Assembly (NCBI RefSeq): GCF_002023715.1
Contig: NZ_MAHX01000016.1
Span: 1-64,000, forward strand
From: Elizabethkingia occulta
GTDB taxonomy: Bacteria; Bacteroidota; Bacteroidia; Flavobacteriales; Weeksellaceae
Reading direction: 5' to 3'
DNA length: 64,000 nucleotides
The notes beneath the pieces are model-generated. The model had not been told where the DNA came from. It worked only from the letters and a program-made list of their open reading frames with translations, and did not search any database. Both the position numbers and the translations under genes were made by a program. Each line of letters starts with the position of its first letter. Within the stretch, counting starts at the first letter, position 1. This document shows, in pieces, positions 15,995 through 24,632 of this stretch.

Positions 15995-17988
15995 TAATTC
16001 TGAAGACTTAAATAAATTTTCTGATTCCCGTTAATTTTTGTTCCTTCTGCCGGAAATTGTTCTAATACTTTTCCCGCACCCTTATATTCAACACGATAGC
16101 CTAAATTTTCCAATTGTGGGATTACATTCCGTCCCATCAATCCTACCAAATTTGGCATCTTGTTGCTATCTACATTTACTTTTCGTGTTGGCTCAATCAT
16201 TCTGCTCATATCCACCTTCTTGTTCACCAACATTTCCTTGTTCACATTCAGAGGTGTTTTAAGGAATATTTTTCCTGCAATTTCTTTAAAAGCCGGTGCT
16301 GCCACTCTGGCTCCATAAAAGCCTTTTGAATTGTCCGGCTGGTTAACCACCACAATACATGTATACTTGGGATTATCCGCAGGAAAGTATCCGGCAAATG
16401 ATGCTATATACTTCATTGGTCCCGGTTTCCAGTATTCAAAACGAGCAGTACCTGTTTTTCCGGCAATCTTTAAATTTGGTGTATAGATACTTTTTGCAGT
16501 ACCTTTTTCTACAGCTTTTGTCAAAGAATGCGTCATCATTTCTATAGCCTTATCAGAAGCCATTTTCTGAACCATTACTTCTGGTTTAGCTTCATAAACA
16601 ACCTTTCCTTCTTTAATAATTTTATCAATGAATAAAGGTTTTACCATCTTTCCTTTATTGGCAACACCATTATAGAAAGTTGTAAGTTGCAACTGATTTA
16701 CATTAACACCATATCCAAAGGCAATAGAAGCCAAAGCTCCTTTTGACCATCTTTTATTGGCAGGTGTAAGAACACGAGGTTTTGTTACACCAGGAAGCTC
16801 TATATTCATTTTTTCGTACAACTTCCATTTTTTGAGGTGATCAAATAAAATCTGAGGATTATCTGCATAATGAGAAGTAATCACCTTTGCTGCACCAATA
16901 TTACTAGACTGCGCCATAATATCACTGATATCGTAAACCCCACCGGAATGGCTATCTGTAATCCTTTGCCCGGCATAAGTCCACTCTATACCTCCAATAT
17001 TTATTTTTGTATTCTCATCTACAAATCCATCATCCATTGCAGCCAGCAATGTTACCGTTTTCCAGATAGATCCCGGCTCTGTAGCATCTTTTATTGCGTA
17101 GTTATAAGCATCTACATATATACCAGGTTCCGTTCTGCGAAGGTTCACCATCGCCCTCACTTTACCTGTTTCGGTCTCCATTACAATAACACTTCCATGA
17201 TCTGCATCAAACTCTACTAGTTGTTTTTCCAATGCCGAATGTGCAATATCCTGTACACGAAGATCCAATGTTGTATAAACATCCATTCCGTTTACAGGTT
17301 CCTTTACCTTCCAGAAGTCAATTGGCTTCCATTGGGTAGAATTAATTCTCTGTTCTAAACGGGTTCCGTCTGTACCTGTAAGAAATTTACTAAAAGCCCC
17401 TTCAAACCCTGACTTTGCTCCGTCGCGGTCCATTCCTATAGTTCCCGATCCAATCTGAGCTGTAGCAATCTCTCTGCGATATTCGCGATCTACAATAAAT
17501 CCACCTTTATTTTTTCCTCTGTTAAAAATCGGAAATTTGCGAATTCTGTCATACTGATCGAAATCAAGTCCCTTCACCAAAGGATAATACTGATTTTCGG
17601 ATTTTTTCTGTTGATCCAGTCTTTGCCTAAAATAAGAAGCGGGCTTACCAAACATGGCGCCCAAAGAATCCGACAATTTACCTGCGTTATTTTTATAAAT
17701 GGTATCCCGCATGGTTTTGAAGTCAAGATAGATATCATAGCGCATTACCGTTGTTGCCAGAATAGAACCATCTGACGCAAAAAGATTTCCCCGTGCAGCC
17801 TTTAATGTTGCTTCCCGGTAATTCTTATTAATAATGTTGTCTTTATACTCTTCAACATTTGTATTCTGAAGAATGATAATCCGGGCAATAAATACAACAA
17901 ATGTCAATAGGGCTACACCAACAAAGGCATATCCCCAAAAAAGCATCTTGCTTCTTTTTTCATTGTATTCACTTCCTTTTCTTACCAT
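15994..17988 (-). CDS. ftsI: Septal peptidoglycan transpeptidase FtsI (PBP3) with PASTA domain
   Basis: FtsI is a class B penicillin-binding protein that cross-links septal peptidoglycan in the periplasm. One N-terminal transmembrane helix (about residues 17-40) is followed by the dimerisation/pedestal region and the transpeptidase domain. The catalytic motifs are S307-I-W-K310, S361-S-N363 and K511-T-G513. A C-terminal PASTA domain (about 612-664) follows, as in many Bacteroidota FtsI proteins but not in E. coli. The ATG at 17988 is chosen over the in-frame TTG at 17991. The start overlaps the ftsL end by about 20 bases. Confidence 0.97.
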   Translation of the reverse strand: MVRKGSEYNEKRSKMLFWGYAFVGVALLTFVVFIARIIILQNTNVEEYKDNIINKNYREATLKAARGNLFASDGSILATTVMRYDIYLDFKTMRDTIYKNNAGKLSDSLGAMFGKPASYFRQRLDQQKKSENQYYPLVKGLDFDQYDRIRKFPIFNRGKNKGGFIVDREYRREIATAQIGSGTIGMDRDGAKSGFEGAFSKFLTGTDGTRLEQRINSTQWKPIDFWKVKEPVNGMDVYTTLDLRVQDIAHSALEKQLVEFDADHGSVIVMETETGKVRAMVNLRRTEPGIYVDAYNYAIKDATEPGSIWKTVTLLAAMDDGFVDENTKINIGGIEWTYAGQRITDSHSGGVYDISDIMAQSSNIGAAKVITSHYADNPQILFDHLKKWKLYEKMNIELPGVTKPRVLTPANKRWSKGALASIAFGYGVNVNQLQLTTFYNGVANKGKMVKPLFIDKIIKEGKVVYEAKPEVMVQKMASDKAIEMMTHSLTKAVEKGTAKSIYTPNLKIAGKTGTARFEYWKPGPMKYIASFAGYFPADNPKYTCIVVVNQPDNSKGFYGARVAAPAFKEIAGKIFLKTPLNVNKEMLVNKKVDMSRMIEPTRKVNVDSNKMPNLVGLMGRNVIPQLENLGYRVEYKGAGKVLEQFPAEGTKINGNQKIYLSLQN

Positions 17989-18340
17989 CAATTGAATCCA
18001 TTTTTATTAAAAGTTTAGTCGGATGACTCTCCAACGTCATTAATGAATCCTTTCCCATTTCTTTGCTGAGCTCTGATTCCATTTTAATATGGATCAGTCT
18101 GCTCTGCGCATAAGCATTTCTGGATTTGTATTCTTCACTTTGTTCTTTAAGGCCGTTAACAATTTCTATTTTCTGATTTACCAGGTGGTTAGAATAAATC
18201 ATTACCATCATCAGTATAAAAACCAGAGTAAAATATTTATAATGTTCTTTTACTTCATCCCTATTAAGGAAATTCCCCTTCACAACATCTATGAAGGTTA
18301 ATCTTTTCCTTTGCTTAGGCGTTGAAGCTTTTTTAGCCAT
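17969..18340 (-). CDS. ftsL: FtsL-like cell division protein
   Basis: This is a small bitopic protein of 123 residues with a basic cytoplasmic N-terminus, one transmembrane helix (about residues 37-55) and a short periplasmic coiled-coil-like segment. Sequence conservation in FtsL is weak. The assignment rests on this architecture and on its place between rsmH and ftsI, where ftsL is always found. FtsL forms a complex with FtsQ and FtsB and activates the FtsW-FtsI synthase. It overlaps ftsI by about 20 bases. Confidence 0.85.
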   Translation of the reverse strand: MAKKASTPKQRKRLTFIDVVKGNFLNRDEVKEHYKYFTLVFILMMVMIYSNHLVNQKIEIVNGLKEQSEEYKSRNAYAQSRLIHIKMESELSKEMGKDSLMTLESHPTKLLIKMDSIDGKKRK

Positions 18341-18358
18341 TAATATTGTGTTTTTATC

Positions 18359-19252
18359 TTAAACCTTAGCTCCTATTCTCAGTTTTGCGCTTCTCGCGCG
18401 AGAATTTTCTTCAATCTCTTCTTCTGTCGGAACAATAGCTTTATTCTTTAGAAGTTCGAAAGATTTTTTATAATTTCCAAAAATATCTCTTTCGGGCTCA
18501 CCCTCAAACATTCCGTTTTTCAGAAAACGCTTTACAAGTCTGTCTTCCAGTGAATGATAAGATATTACTGAAAGTCTGCCTTCCGGCTTTAATACCCTGT
18601 AAGACTGCTGCAGCATTTCTTTCAGAACCTCCAGTTCCTGATTCACCTCTATTCTTATAGCCTGAAAAATCTGAGCAAAAAATTTATTACTCTTGTGTGT
18701 CGGAATATAAAAAAAGACTTTCTTCAGATCTTCTGTTGTTTTTATCTCTCCTTTTTTTCGAGCCGCCACCAGTTCTCTTGCAAGCTTTCTGGCGTCACGT
18801 AATTCTCCGTAGAGATAAAAAATATCTGCCAGCTGTTCCTCTTCATATTCATTCACCACTTTCTTGGCGTCCAGTCCCTGCATAGTATTCATTCTCATAT
18901 CCAAAGGACCGTCTGTTCGAATAGAGAACCCTCTGTCCGCTTCATCAAACTGATGAGAAGAAACACCAAGATCCGCCAAAACACCGTCAACCTGGCTTAC
19001 ACCATACATTAACAAACTATTTTCAAGGAAACGAAAATTTTGATTTACCAGCGTAAATCTTTCATCATTTATTTTATTCTCAAGAGCATCCAGATCCTGA
19101 TCAAAGGAAAATAAACGTCCTTTGTCGGAGAGTCTGGAAAGAATCTCCCGTGAATGACCTCCTCCTCCAAAAGTGCAATCTACATAGATTCCGTCCGGAT
19201 TAGTAATAAGGCCACTGACACTTTCATCTAATAATACTGGATTATGATACAT
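18359..19252 (-). CDS. rsmH: 16S rRNA (cytosine(1402)-N(4))-methyltransferase RsmH
   Basis: RsmH (MraW) N4-methylates C1402 in the decoding centre of 16S rRNA using S-adenosylmethionine. The SAM-binding motif DCTFGGGGHS is near residue 25, ADLGVSSHQ and the family motif RGFSIRTDGPLDMRM follow, and the C-terminus carries the conserved RSAKLRIG. At 297 residues it has normal length. It overlaps the end of mraZ by 11 bases and belongs to the same transcript. Confidence 0.97.
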   Translation of the reverse strand: MYHNPVLLDESVSGLITNPDGIYVDCTFGGGGHSREILSRLSDKGRLFSFDQDLDALENKINDERFTLVNQNFRFLENSLLMYGVSQVDGVLADLGVSSHQFDEADRGFSIRTDGPLDMRMNTMQGLDAKKVVNEYEEEQLADIFYLYGELRDARKLARELVAARKKGEIKTTEDLKKVFFYIPTHKSNKFFAQIFQAIRIEVNQELEVLKEMLQQSYRVLKPEGRLSVISYHSLEDRLVKRFLKNGMFEGEPERDIFGNYKKSFELLKNKAIVPTEEEIEENSRARSAKLRIGAKV

Positions 19253-19709
19253 CTTCTGGATTTATTGATCCCATTACTTCTTCCGCTAATGCAGCAAAAT
19301 CAACATCATTTGTTGAAATTACCTGCTCATACGTTTCTTTGTCCCAAATCTCGAAAAGCTCTCCGGCACTCGTAACCACAACATCTTTCTTAAGACCCGA
19401 GTACTGAACCAGGTCTTTAGAAATCTGCAATCTTCCTGCATTATCCACCTCCACTGTTTTTACACCAGCCGTAAACATTCTGATAAAATCTGCGTTTTTC
19501 TTTACAAATCGGTTAAGACCATTAATTTTGTGCATTAATTTTTCCCAACCGCTCATCGGATACACTTCAAGACATGACTGAAAAACAGATCGCTTAACAA
19601 CAAACGGCAGGTCAGCAAAATTCTCCATTTGCTTCACCAGCGACGCAGGTACTTTCAAGCGGCCTTTATCGTCAATTTTACACTCATATGTCCCGATGAA
19701 ATTATTCAT
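19242..19709 (-). CDS. mraZ: Transcriptional regulator MraZ
   Basis: MraZ is a ring-forming DNA-binding protein with two AbrB-like SpoVT domains. In other bacteria it represses its own dcw operon by binding direct repeats upstream. The first domain starts GTYECKIDDKGRLKVPA, and the second contains VEVDNAGRLQISKDL. The ATG at 19709 (155 residues) is the likely start, since the longer frame opens with a GTG at 19748 that falls inside the proposed operator. The gene is the first of the dcw cluster. Confidence 0.95.
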   Translation of the reverse strand: MNNFIGTYECKIDDKGRLKVPASLVKQMENFADLPFVVKRSVFQSCLEVYPMSGWEKLMHKINGLNRFVKKNADFIRMFTAGVKTVEVDNAGRLQISKDLVQYSGLKKDVVVTSAGELFEIWDKETYEQVISTNDVDFAALAEEVMGSINPEDVS

Positions 19710-19715
19710 TTGGGA

Positions 19716-19760
19716 CAAATTTATACAAATATTTCCACTTTTTACCACTTCATACCACTA
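19716..19760 (-). promoter_or_regulatory. dcw promoter with three MraZ-like boxes
   Basis: On the minus strand a TAAATTTG -7 element (19723-19716) lies just upstream of the mraZ ATG. Farther upstream are three direct repeats in perfect 10-base steps: TAGTGG (19760-19755), AAGTGG (19750-19745) and AAGTGG (19740-19735). This resembles the operators known for MraZ (short G-rich direct repeats about 10 bp apart). The boxes cover the expected -33 position, which would fit repression. Confidence 0.7.
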
Positions 19761-19952
19761 TTTTGTTTATTGTGGATAACTTTTGATTTTCAAAATTTTA
19801 ACGAATATCCTATATTTTCTAATATTTTGGTTTATAACAGTTTATCATATATTTTTATTTTTTTTCATAAAAAGAGATCTGATTGATATTAAAATTTTGT
19901 AATTTCTGACATATTAATCAACTTTACCTCTAATCAAGACTTGATTTTTTCG

Positions 19953-19960
19953 TATTTTTG
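19953..19960 (+). promoter_or_regulatory. -7 element (TATTTTTG) for hydrolase-engB operon
   Basis: TATTTTTG matches TAnnTTTG and lies 23 bases upstream of the hydrolase ATG at 19984. No clear -33 match. The stretch 19761-19952 is AT-rich and shows no other feature. Confidence 0.45.
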
Positions 19961-19983
19961 CAGGGTTTAGGCAACATATAATT

Positions 19984-20745
19984 ATGATTTTTAAAACAAA
20001 AAAAGAGAAGAAATTCACCTATATGGAAGCAGGAGAAGGACACCCTATGGTGCTATTGCACGGATTAATGGGTGGTTTGAGCAATTTCGATGAAATGTCA
20101 ACATACTTCTCGGAAAAAGGATTTAAAGTATTCGTACCACAACTTCCTATTTATGATTTGCCTGTTTTAAATACTAATCTTACAAGTATATCTAAATATG
20201 TAATCCGTTTTATAGAAGAACATATTAAAGCCCCGGTAACTCTTGTGGGCAATTCTATGGGCGGACATGTAGGACTTATAACAGCACTAGCGAGACCAGA
20301 TCTTGTTAAACATCTTGTTCTTACAGGGAGTTCAGGATTATATGAGCGTACTTTTGGTGATTCTTTTCCAAGAAAAAGTGATAAAGCTTATATCAAAAGA
20401 AAAACAGAAGAAGTATTCTTCAACCCTGAAGTAGCTACAGATGAACTTGTAGATGAAGTTTTTGCAGTGGTGAATGACAGAATGAAAGGTATAAAAACGG
20501 TTATGCTTGCCAGAAGTGCTATCAAACACAATATGCAGAATGATCTTCCGGATATTAAATGTCCAACATGTATTATCTGGGGCAGGCAGGACAATGTTAC
20601 TCCACCTGAAGTAGCAGAGGAAATGCATAAAGAAATACCAAACTCTGATCTTTTCTGGATCGAAGAATGCGGCCACGCTGCCATGATGGAAAAGCCAAAA
20701 GAGTTTAGTGATATATTGTATAACTGGTTAAAAGACAAAATATAA
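19984..20745 (+). CDS. Alpha/beta-fold hydrolase
   Basis: This 253-residue serine hydrolase has a complete catalytic triad. Nucleophile S91 is in the elbow GNSMGGH, D203 is in WGRQDNVTPPE, and H231 is in CGHAAMMEKP. The HGLMGG segment near residue 26 supplies the oxyanion hole. There is no signal peptide, so it is cytoplasmic. The substrate cannot be read from the sequence. It starts a plus-strand group in which engB begins at the very next base after its stop codon, followed by a GNAT gene, so the three are probably co-transcribed. Confidence 0.9.
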   Translation: MIFKTKKEKKFTYMEAGEGHPMVLLHGLMGGLSNFDEMSTYFSEKGFKVFVPQLPIYDLPVLNTNLTSISKYVIRFIEEHIKAPVTLVGNSMGGHVGLITALARPDLVKHLVLTGSSGLYERTFGDSFPRKSDKAYIKRKTEEVFFNPEVATDELVDEVFAVVNDRMKGIKTVMLARSAIKHNMQNDLPDIKCPTCIIWGRQDNVTPPEVAEEMHKEIPNSDLFWIEECGHAAMMEKPKEFSDILYNWLKDKI

Positions 20746-21363
20746 ATGCTGATAAAATCAGTTGAGTTTGTAAAAAGTAGCAGCAAATGGCAGGAATGCC
20801 CTGAAGCTAATCTTCCGGAATACGCTTTTATCGGAAGATCCAATGTGGGAAAATCTTCTCTCATCAATGCGATGATGGACAGAAAGGATCTTGCTAAAAC
20901 CTCACAAACTCCCGGAAAAACACAGCTTATCAATCATTTTCTGGTAAATGAAACGTGGTATCTTACCGATTTACCTGGTTATGGATATGCAAAAGTATCG
21001 AAGACTCTTCGTAAAAGTTTTGAAAAACTAATCACCAATTATATCCTAAACCGTAATAATCTGGTGAATCTATTTGTGTTGGTAGATATCCGTCATGCTC
21101 CTCAGAAAATTGACATTGAATTTATGCAGTGGTGTGGTGAATCCGGAATTCCGTTTTCTATCATATTTACAAAGGCAGATAAGCTAAAGCCTAAAGCAAT
21201 TGAAAACCATGTAAAAGCATATCATGATGAGCTTTTACAATTCTGGGAAGAACTGCCACAATCTTATATCACGTCTGCCGAGAAAAAAGAAGGCGGAGAT
21301 GCTATTCTTGATTTCATTGGGGAAACTAATATTATTTTAGAAAAAAATAAGGTAAAGTTTTAA
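20746..21363 (+). CDS. engB: Ribosome biogenesis GTPase EngB (YsxC/YihA)
   Basis: EngB is a small essential TRAFAC GTPase needed for assembly of the large ribosomal subunit. The G1 motif GRSNVGKSS is at residues 30-38, G3 DLPGYG at 75-80 and G4 TKAD near 146. At 205 residues it has the normal length for the family. The start codon follows the hydrolase stop codon directly, and the stop codon overlaps the next ATG by one base (TAATG), so the three genes look translationally coupled. Confidence 0.96.
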   Translation: MLIKSVEFVKSSSKWQECPEANLPEYAFIGRSNVGKSSLINAMMDRKDLAKTSQTPGKTQLINHFLVNETWYLTDLPGYGYAKVSKTLRKSFEKLITNYILNRNNLVNLFVLVDIRHAPQKIDIEFMQWCGESGIPFSIIFTKADKLKPKAIENHVKAYHDELLQFWEELPQSYITSAEKKEGGDAILDFIGETNIILEKNKVKF

Positions 21364-21821
21364 TGGAAAATCCTGTCTGGAAAGTAAAAGCTTTTGAAGA
21401 GCTTACAACAACCGAACTATATCAAATCCTTCTGCTGAGAGCGGAAGTTTTTGTTGTGGAACAGAATTGCCCCTATCAGGATGTAGACAACGCGGATCAG
21501 AAAGCATTGCATTTGTGGGCAGAAATGGGTGGTAAAGTTGTTGCTTATTGCAGAATGTTTGATCAGGGAATAAAGTATTCTGAAAGCAGTATCGGCAGAG
21601 TTGTTACTCATCCGGAATATCGCAGTCATAAGCTAGGAAGACCGTTGCTAAATCTGACTCTGGAAACTATTAAAAACAGATATGCAAATCCTGATATCAG
21701 AATCAGTGCACAAAACTATCTGTTAAAGTTTTATGGAAGTCTTGGCTTCGAGCCTGTGGGAGAAAGCTATCTTGAAGATGACATTCCCCATACCGAAATG
21801 CTAAGAAAGCATTCTTTATAG
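21363..21821 (+). CDS. ElaA-like GNAT N-acetyltransferase
   Basis: This 152-residue protein belongs to the ElaA branch of the GNAT superfamily, which transfer an acyl group from acyl-CoA. The ElaA-like N-terminus has RAEVFVVEQNCPYQDVD, and the acetyl-CoA loop region reads IGRVVTHPEYRSHKLGRPL. The substrate is unknown. It overlaps engB by one base and is followed by a strong bidirectional terminator. Confidence 0.88.
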   Translation: MENPVWKVKAFEELTTTELYQILLLRAEVFVVEQNCPYQDVDNADQKALHLWAEMGGKVVAYCRMFDQGIKYSESSIGRVVTHPEYRSHKLGRPLLNLTLETIKNRYANPDIRISAQNYLLKFYGSLGFEPVGESYLEDDIPHTEMLRKHSL

Positions 21822-21864
21822 TTTTAAATCTAAAGAAGAGAAGATTTAATCTCTCAATAGACAT

Positions 21865-21901
21865 AAAAAAAGTAAGAAGCAAAATGCTTCTTACTTTTTT
21901 T
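21865..21901. terminator. Bidirectional terminator between GNAT gene and msrA
   Basis: A perfect 10-bp stem (21871-21880 with 21886-21895) is flanked by A6 on the left and T6 on the right. It serves the convergent GNAT (plus) and msrA (minus) genes. Confidence 0.8.
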
Positions 21902-21916
21902 ATGGTTAACAAATAC

Positions 21917-22564
21917 TTAGTTTTCTTCAGGTTTCAACCAACCCTTTTCACCAAAGTATTTTTTGAATTTCTGAATTTTAGGACCTACAACAGCGCTACA
22001 GTAAGGCTGATTTGGATTCTCTTTATAATAGCCTTGATGGTAAGCTTCTGCTGGCCAGAATTTTTCAAACGGAACAACTTGCGTTACATACTTACCATTC
22101 CATTGTTGCTTAGCCTCAGATTCTTTTAAAGCCTCTTCTGTTTCTTTTTTCTGCTCTTCACTGTTATAGAATACTACAGATCTGTACTGTGTCCCTATAT
22201 CATTTCCTTGTCTGTTTAGCTGTGTCGGATCGTGAAGAAATAAGAATACCTCCATCAGTTGCTTGTAACTGATTACCGCAGGATCATAGGCTATCTGTAC
22301 AACCTCAGCATGTCCTGTATCTCCGGTACAAACTTCTTCATAGGTAGGATTTGCTTTATGTCCTCCGGAATAACCTGAAATAACAGAGTCTACCCCTTTT
22401 AACATATTAAAGCATGATTCAACACACCAAAAACAACCACCTCCAATGGTTGCATACGCTAATTTATTTTCCATTTTATTTTGCTTAACCGTGCTCTTCC
22501 TCTTCTCCTGCCCCTGACAGGAAACTAATAGTAAACTAAGAATAAGGAAAAATACTTTTTTCAT
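21917..22564 (-). CDS. msrA: Peptide-methionine (S)-S-oxide reductase, lipoprotein form
   Basis: MsrA reduces methionine-S-sulfoxide in proteins. The active-site motif GGGCFWCVES has the catalytic cysteine at C44. A lipoprotein signal precedes the enzyme (MKKVFFLILSLLLVSC, lipidated C16), so it probably acts in the periplasm or at the outer membrane rather than in the cytoplasm. It is 215 residues long. It lies downstream of the cytolysin-like gene but is separated from it by a terminator, so it is likely transcribed separately. An MsrB gene was not seen nearby. Confidence 0.93.
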   Translation of the reverse strand: MKKVFFLILSLLLVSCQGQEKRKSTVKQNKMENKLAYATIGGGCFWCVESCFNMLKGVDSVISGYSGGHKANPTYEEVCTGDTGHAEVVQIAYDPAVISYKQLMEVFLFLHDPTQLNRQGNDIGTQYRSVVFYNSEEQKKETEEALKESEAKQQWNGKYVTQVVPFEKFWPAEAYHQGYYKENPNQPYCSAVVGPKIQKFKKYFGEKGWLKPEEN

Positions 22565-22626
22565 AATCTTATACGAAGTTAGTTATTTCTCAGATTATTA
22601 TCTATTAGTTTTTATCAATTGCTTTA

Positions 22627-22656
22627 TCAAAAAAAGCCAACCGGAATCCGATTGGC
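22627..22656 (-). terminator. Terminator downstream of cytolysin-like gene
   Basis: The arms GCCAA (22636-22640) and TTGGC (22652-22656) enclose an inner CGG/CCG pairing. On the minus strand the stem is followed by seven T (interrupted only after the run). It ends the heme-receptor operon before msrA. Confidence 0.65.
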
Positions 22657-22699
22657 CAAAAGTAAAGTAAAAAAACAAACTATTTAATTTATGGTGTAT

Positions 22700-23908
22700 T
22701 TATAATTTTTTATGATGATCAGGTATATTATTATGTCCTGGGCCAAAATCTTCCCTTAGAAATGATTTCATATATGCATAAATAGGATAACCATAGAAAT
22801 TCTGATTATACTTAACATCAAACACAGATTTTAAGCCATCTAAACTTGTACCCCAAAATGACTCTGCTGTATTGTCACCATTAGAATATAATGTTACAAC
22901 AGATTTACTCATAACCTCTGTTGTTTTCTCATCATATTTTGCTCCTGCTGAAATCTTCCACAGATTAAATGTTGATTCTATAGCTTTTTTTACTTCAGAA
23001 TAGGAATATTCACTTTCTATAGCTACAAAAGCAAATCTACCATAAGAAACTTTCTGTGCATAAACCGAATAAAGTATATATTCTGGTGTATTTTGAAATA
23101 ATTCAACATAATCAATACAAACTTCGGGTGGAAGTATTTTACTTTTTTTCTTATCAAGATCATTAATAGATTTAGATTTAAAAAAACCTTCTCTATTAGG
23201 TTCAAAAATAACATCAAATGAAGTACTAATTAATCTTGCGAGATAGATACTTCTAGTATTTATTTTTTTAGAGTTACTGGTCATTTTTGCTGTGAAAATC
23301 TTACCAAACCCAGCATTTGCTGAAAAAGCTTTTTCTACATCTGAGTAACTATAACATTCGGTTGCTGAGTAATCGGTTTCTCTTTTAGCTCCAGAGTTTA
23401 TATAATCTTTATAATTTGATGAATTAAGTGCTTTTGATAAATTTTCATTATAAGTTGAAAATCCACTTCCTTGATTTTCTACCCCTCTAATAACATAAGG
23501 GTTTGAAAACATAAAATTGAGATCATAGGGAGCTTTCTCTTCTCTTAATTCTCTAGTAAAAGGGCTGTATGACGCATAGGCCTCATGGTGCAAAAAAGTT
23601 GCTCCAGGATATATCATTGGATTATTAGGAAAAAAATCTTCATTTGCTCTTGCTACTGCACCAGAAGATATACCTGCACTAGGTTTTAGATTTTGAACAT
23701 TAAGATCCCCTAAAAATGTCTCATTATCTGATCTATTTGAAGTTTTAATATCCCATGTAAAAGCCTTATTATCGAAACGTCCTGCTTTAGTAACTTTAGT
23801 TTCTTCTGTTCTCAGATTATTATCGCTCTGATCCCTATTACAGGAAACAAAAGTAATTGCAGCTATTCCTATTACAGAGAACATTAAAAAAAATCGATTT
23901 TTTTTCAT
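22700..23908 (-). CDS. Cholesterol-dependent-cytolysin-like (thiol-activated cytolysin family) lipoprotein
   Basis: This 402-residue exported protein has a lipoprotein signal (lipobox FVSC, lipid-modified C23). The mature part resembles the pore-forming core of CDCs such as pneumolysin. IYPGATF at 99-105 corresponds to the conserved YPGAL region. SYGR at 288-291, followed by a beta strand and SEVKKAIESTF, matches the conserved SYGR(x)yLKLE region. GYPIYAYMKSFLRED near the C-terminus matches the PISYTTSFLRDN segment that ends domain 3. The protein stops there, so the membrane-binding domain 4 and its Trp-rich undecapeptide are missing. This is the short CDC-like (CDCL) architecture; I recall CDCLs being described from Elizabethkingia and Bacteroides, in the latter as bacteria-killing pairs. 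No long partner is in the window. It follows hmuY after 78 bases. Confidence 0.8.
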   Translation of the reverse strand: MKKNRFFLMFSVIGIAAITFVSCNRDQSDNNLRTEETKVTKAGRFDNKAFTWDIKTSNRSDNETFLGDLNVQNLKPSAGISSGAVARANEDFFPNNPMIYPGATFLHHEAYASYSPFTRELREEKAPYDLNFMFSNPYVIRGVENQGSGFSTYNENLSKALNSSNYKDYINSGAKRETDYSATECYSYSDVEKAFSANAGFGKIFTAKMTSNSKKINTRSIYLARLISTSFDVIFEPNREGFFKSKSINDLDKKKSKILPPEVCIDYVELFQNTPEYILYSVYAQKVSYGRFAFVAIESEYSYSEVKKAIESTFNLWKISAGAKYDEKTTEVMSKSVVTLYSNGDNTAESFWGTSLDGLKSVFDVKYNQNFYGYPIYAYMKSFLREDFGPGHNNIPDHHKKL

Positions 23909-23944
23909 ATATAATTATTTTGGTAGGTGTTTTTATAAAATAAT

Positions 23945-23982
23945 AACCTCTGGGAGATAGATTAAAACCTCCCAAAGATTAA
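23945..23982 (-). terminator. Weak hairpin between hmuY and cytolysin-like gene
   Basis: Stem TGGGAG (around 23951-23956) pairs with CTCCCA (around 23971-23976). On the minus strand it is followed by an interrupted T-rich stretch. It may attenuate rather than stop transcription into the cytolysin-like gene, for which I saw no good promoter of its own. Confidence 0.35.
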
Positions 23983-23986
23983 ATAG

Positions 23987-24622
23987 TTATTTGCTGAAAG
24001 TTTTGCTTCCGTCAGTTTGCAAGGCAAATTTAAAATTGTAATATCCAGAGTCATTTAAGGCAGCTTGATCTGAAATTGTAGCTGGGGCTCCTTTATAATA
24101 ACTCGTAATCTGAATTTTGGCATACTTACCATCTCCCGTTTTAATAACAATAATATTTCCTGCTATTGGAGTAATAAGGTGACTTGGTGGGCCAGAATAA
24201 TTATACCATCCTTTAGTTGCTCCTGTTGTTATTGCCAAGTCATCCCCGCTATTTCCACTGTCTGTTTTAAAGGTAGCATCTTCAGGTGCTGTTTTTACAC
24301 CATCAAAAGAAGTTCCTTTTACAATCGTAGCAGCTCCTTTTCCTTTTCTTGCGGTTCCCCCGTTAATAATAATTTTTGTTTTATTAAAACCTATATCCCA
24401 CTTATCTGTGTCCTGTTCTGTAGAAGCAATAACTTTATTTTCACGAAGGCTGTATAATGTAAATTTATCTGTTGCAACTGTCGCTCCATCAACGTCTTTC
24501 ACATCTTGTGTCTTAACAGTTGCTGATGGGTTTACTGGTGCTGGTTCAGAGCCTCTGTCATTACTGGAACATGATGCCAGTGATAGTAATCCGATTGCTG
24601 TAGTAAAAAGTAATTTTTTCAT
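23987..24622 (-). CDS. HmuY-family heme-binding lipoprotein
   Basis: This 211-residue lipoprotein has the signal MKKLLFTTAIGLLSLASC, with C18 the likely lipidated residue. The mature domain has the HmuY-type all-beta pattern, including DKFTLYSLRENKVI and TDKWDIGFNKTKIIINGG. In Porphyromonas gingivalis HmuY is a surface hemophore that passes heme to the TonB receptor HmuR. Here the gene starts 10 bases after the end of a HmuR-like receptor gene, the same pairing. The heme ligands cannot be confirmed without a structure or alignment. The receptor, this protein and the cytolysin-like gene appear to be one transcript. Confidence 0.85.
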   Translation of the reverse strand: MKKLLFTTAIGLLSLASCSSNDRGSEPAPVNPSATVKTQDVKDVDGATVATDKFTLYSLRENKVIASTEQDTDKWDIGFNKTKIIINGGTARKGKGAATIVKGTSFDGVKTAPEDATFKTDSGNSGDDLAITTGATKGWYNYSGPPSHLITPIAGNIIVIKTGDGKYAKIQITSYYKGAPATISDQAALNDSGYYNFKFALQTDGSKTFSK

Positions 24623-24632
24623 ATATAATATA

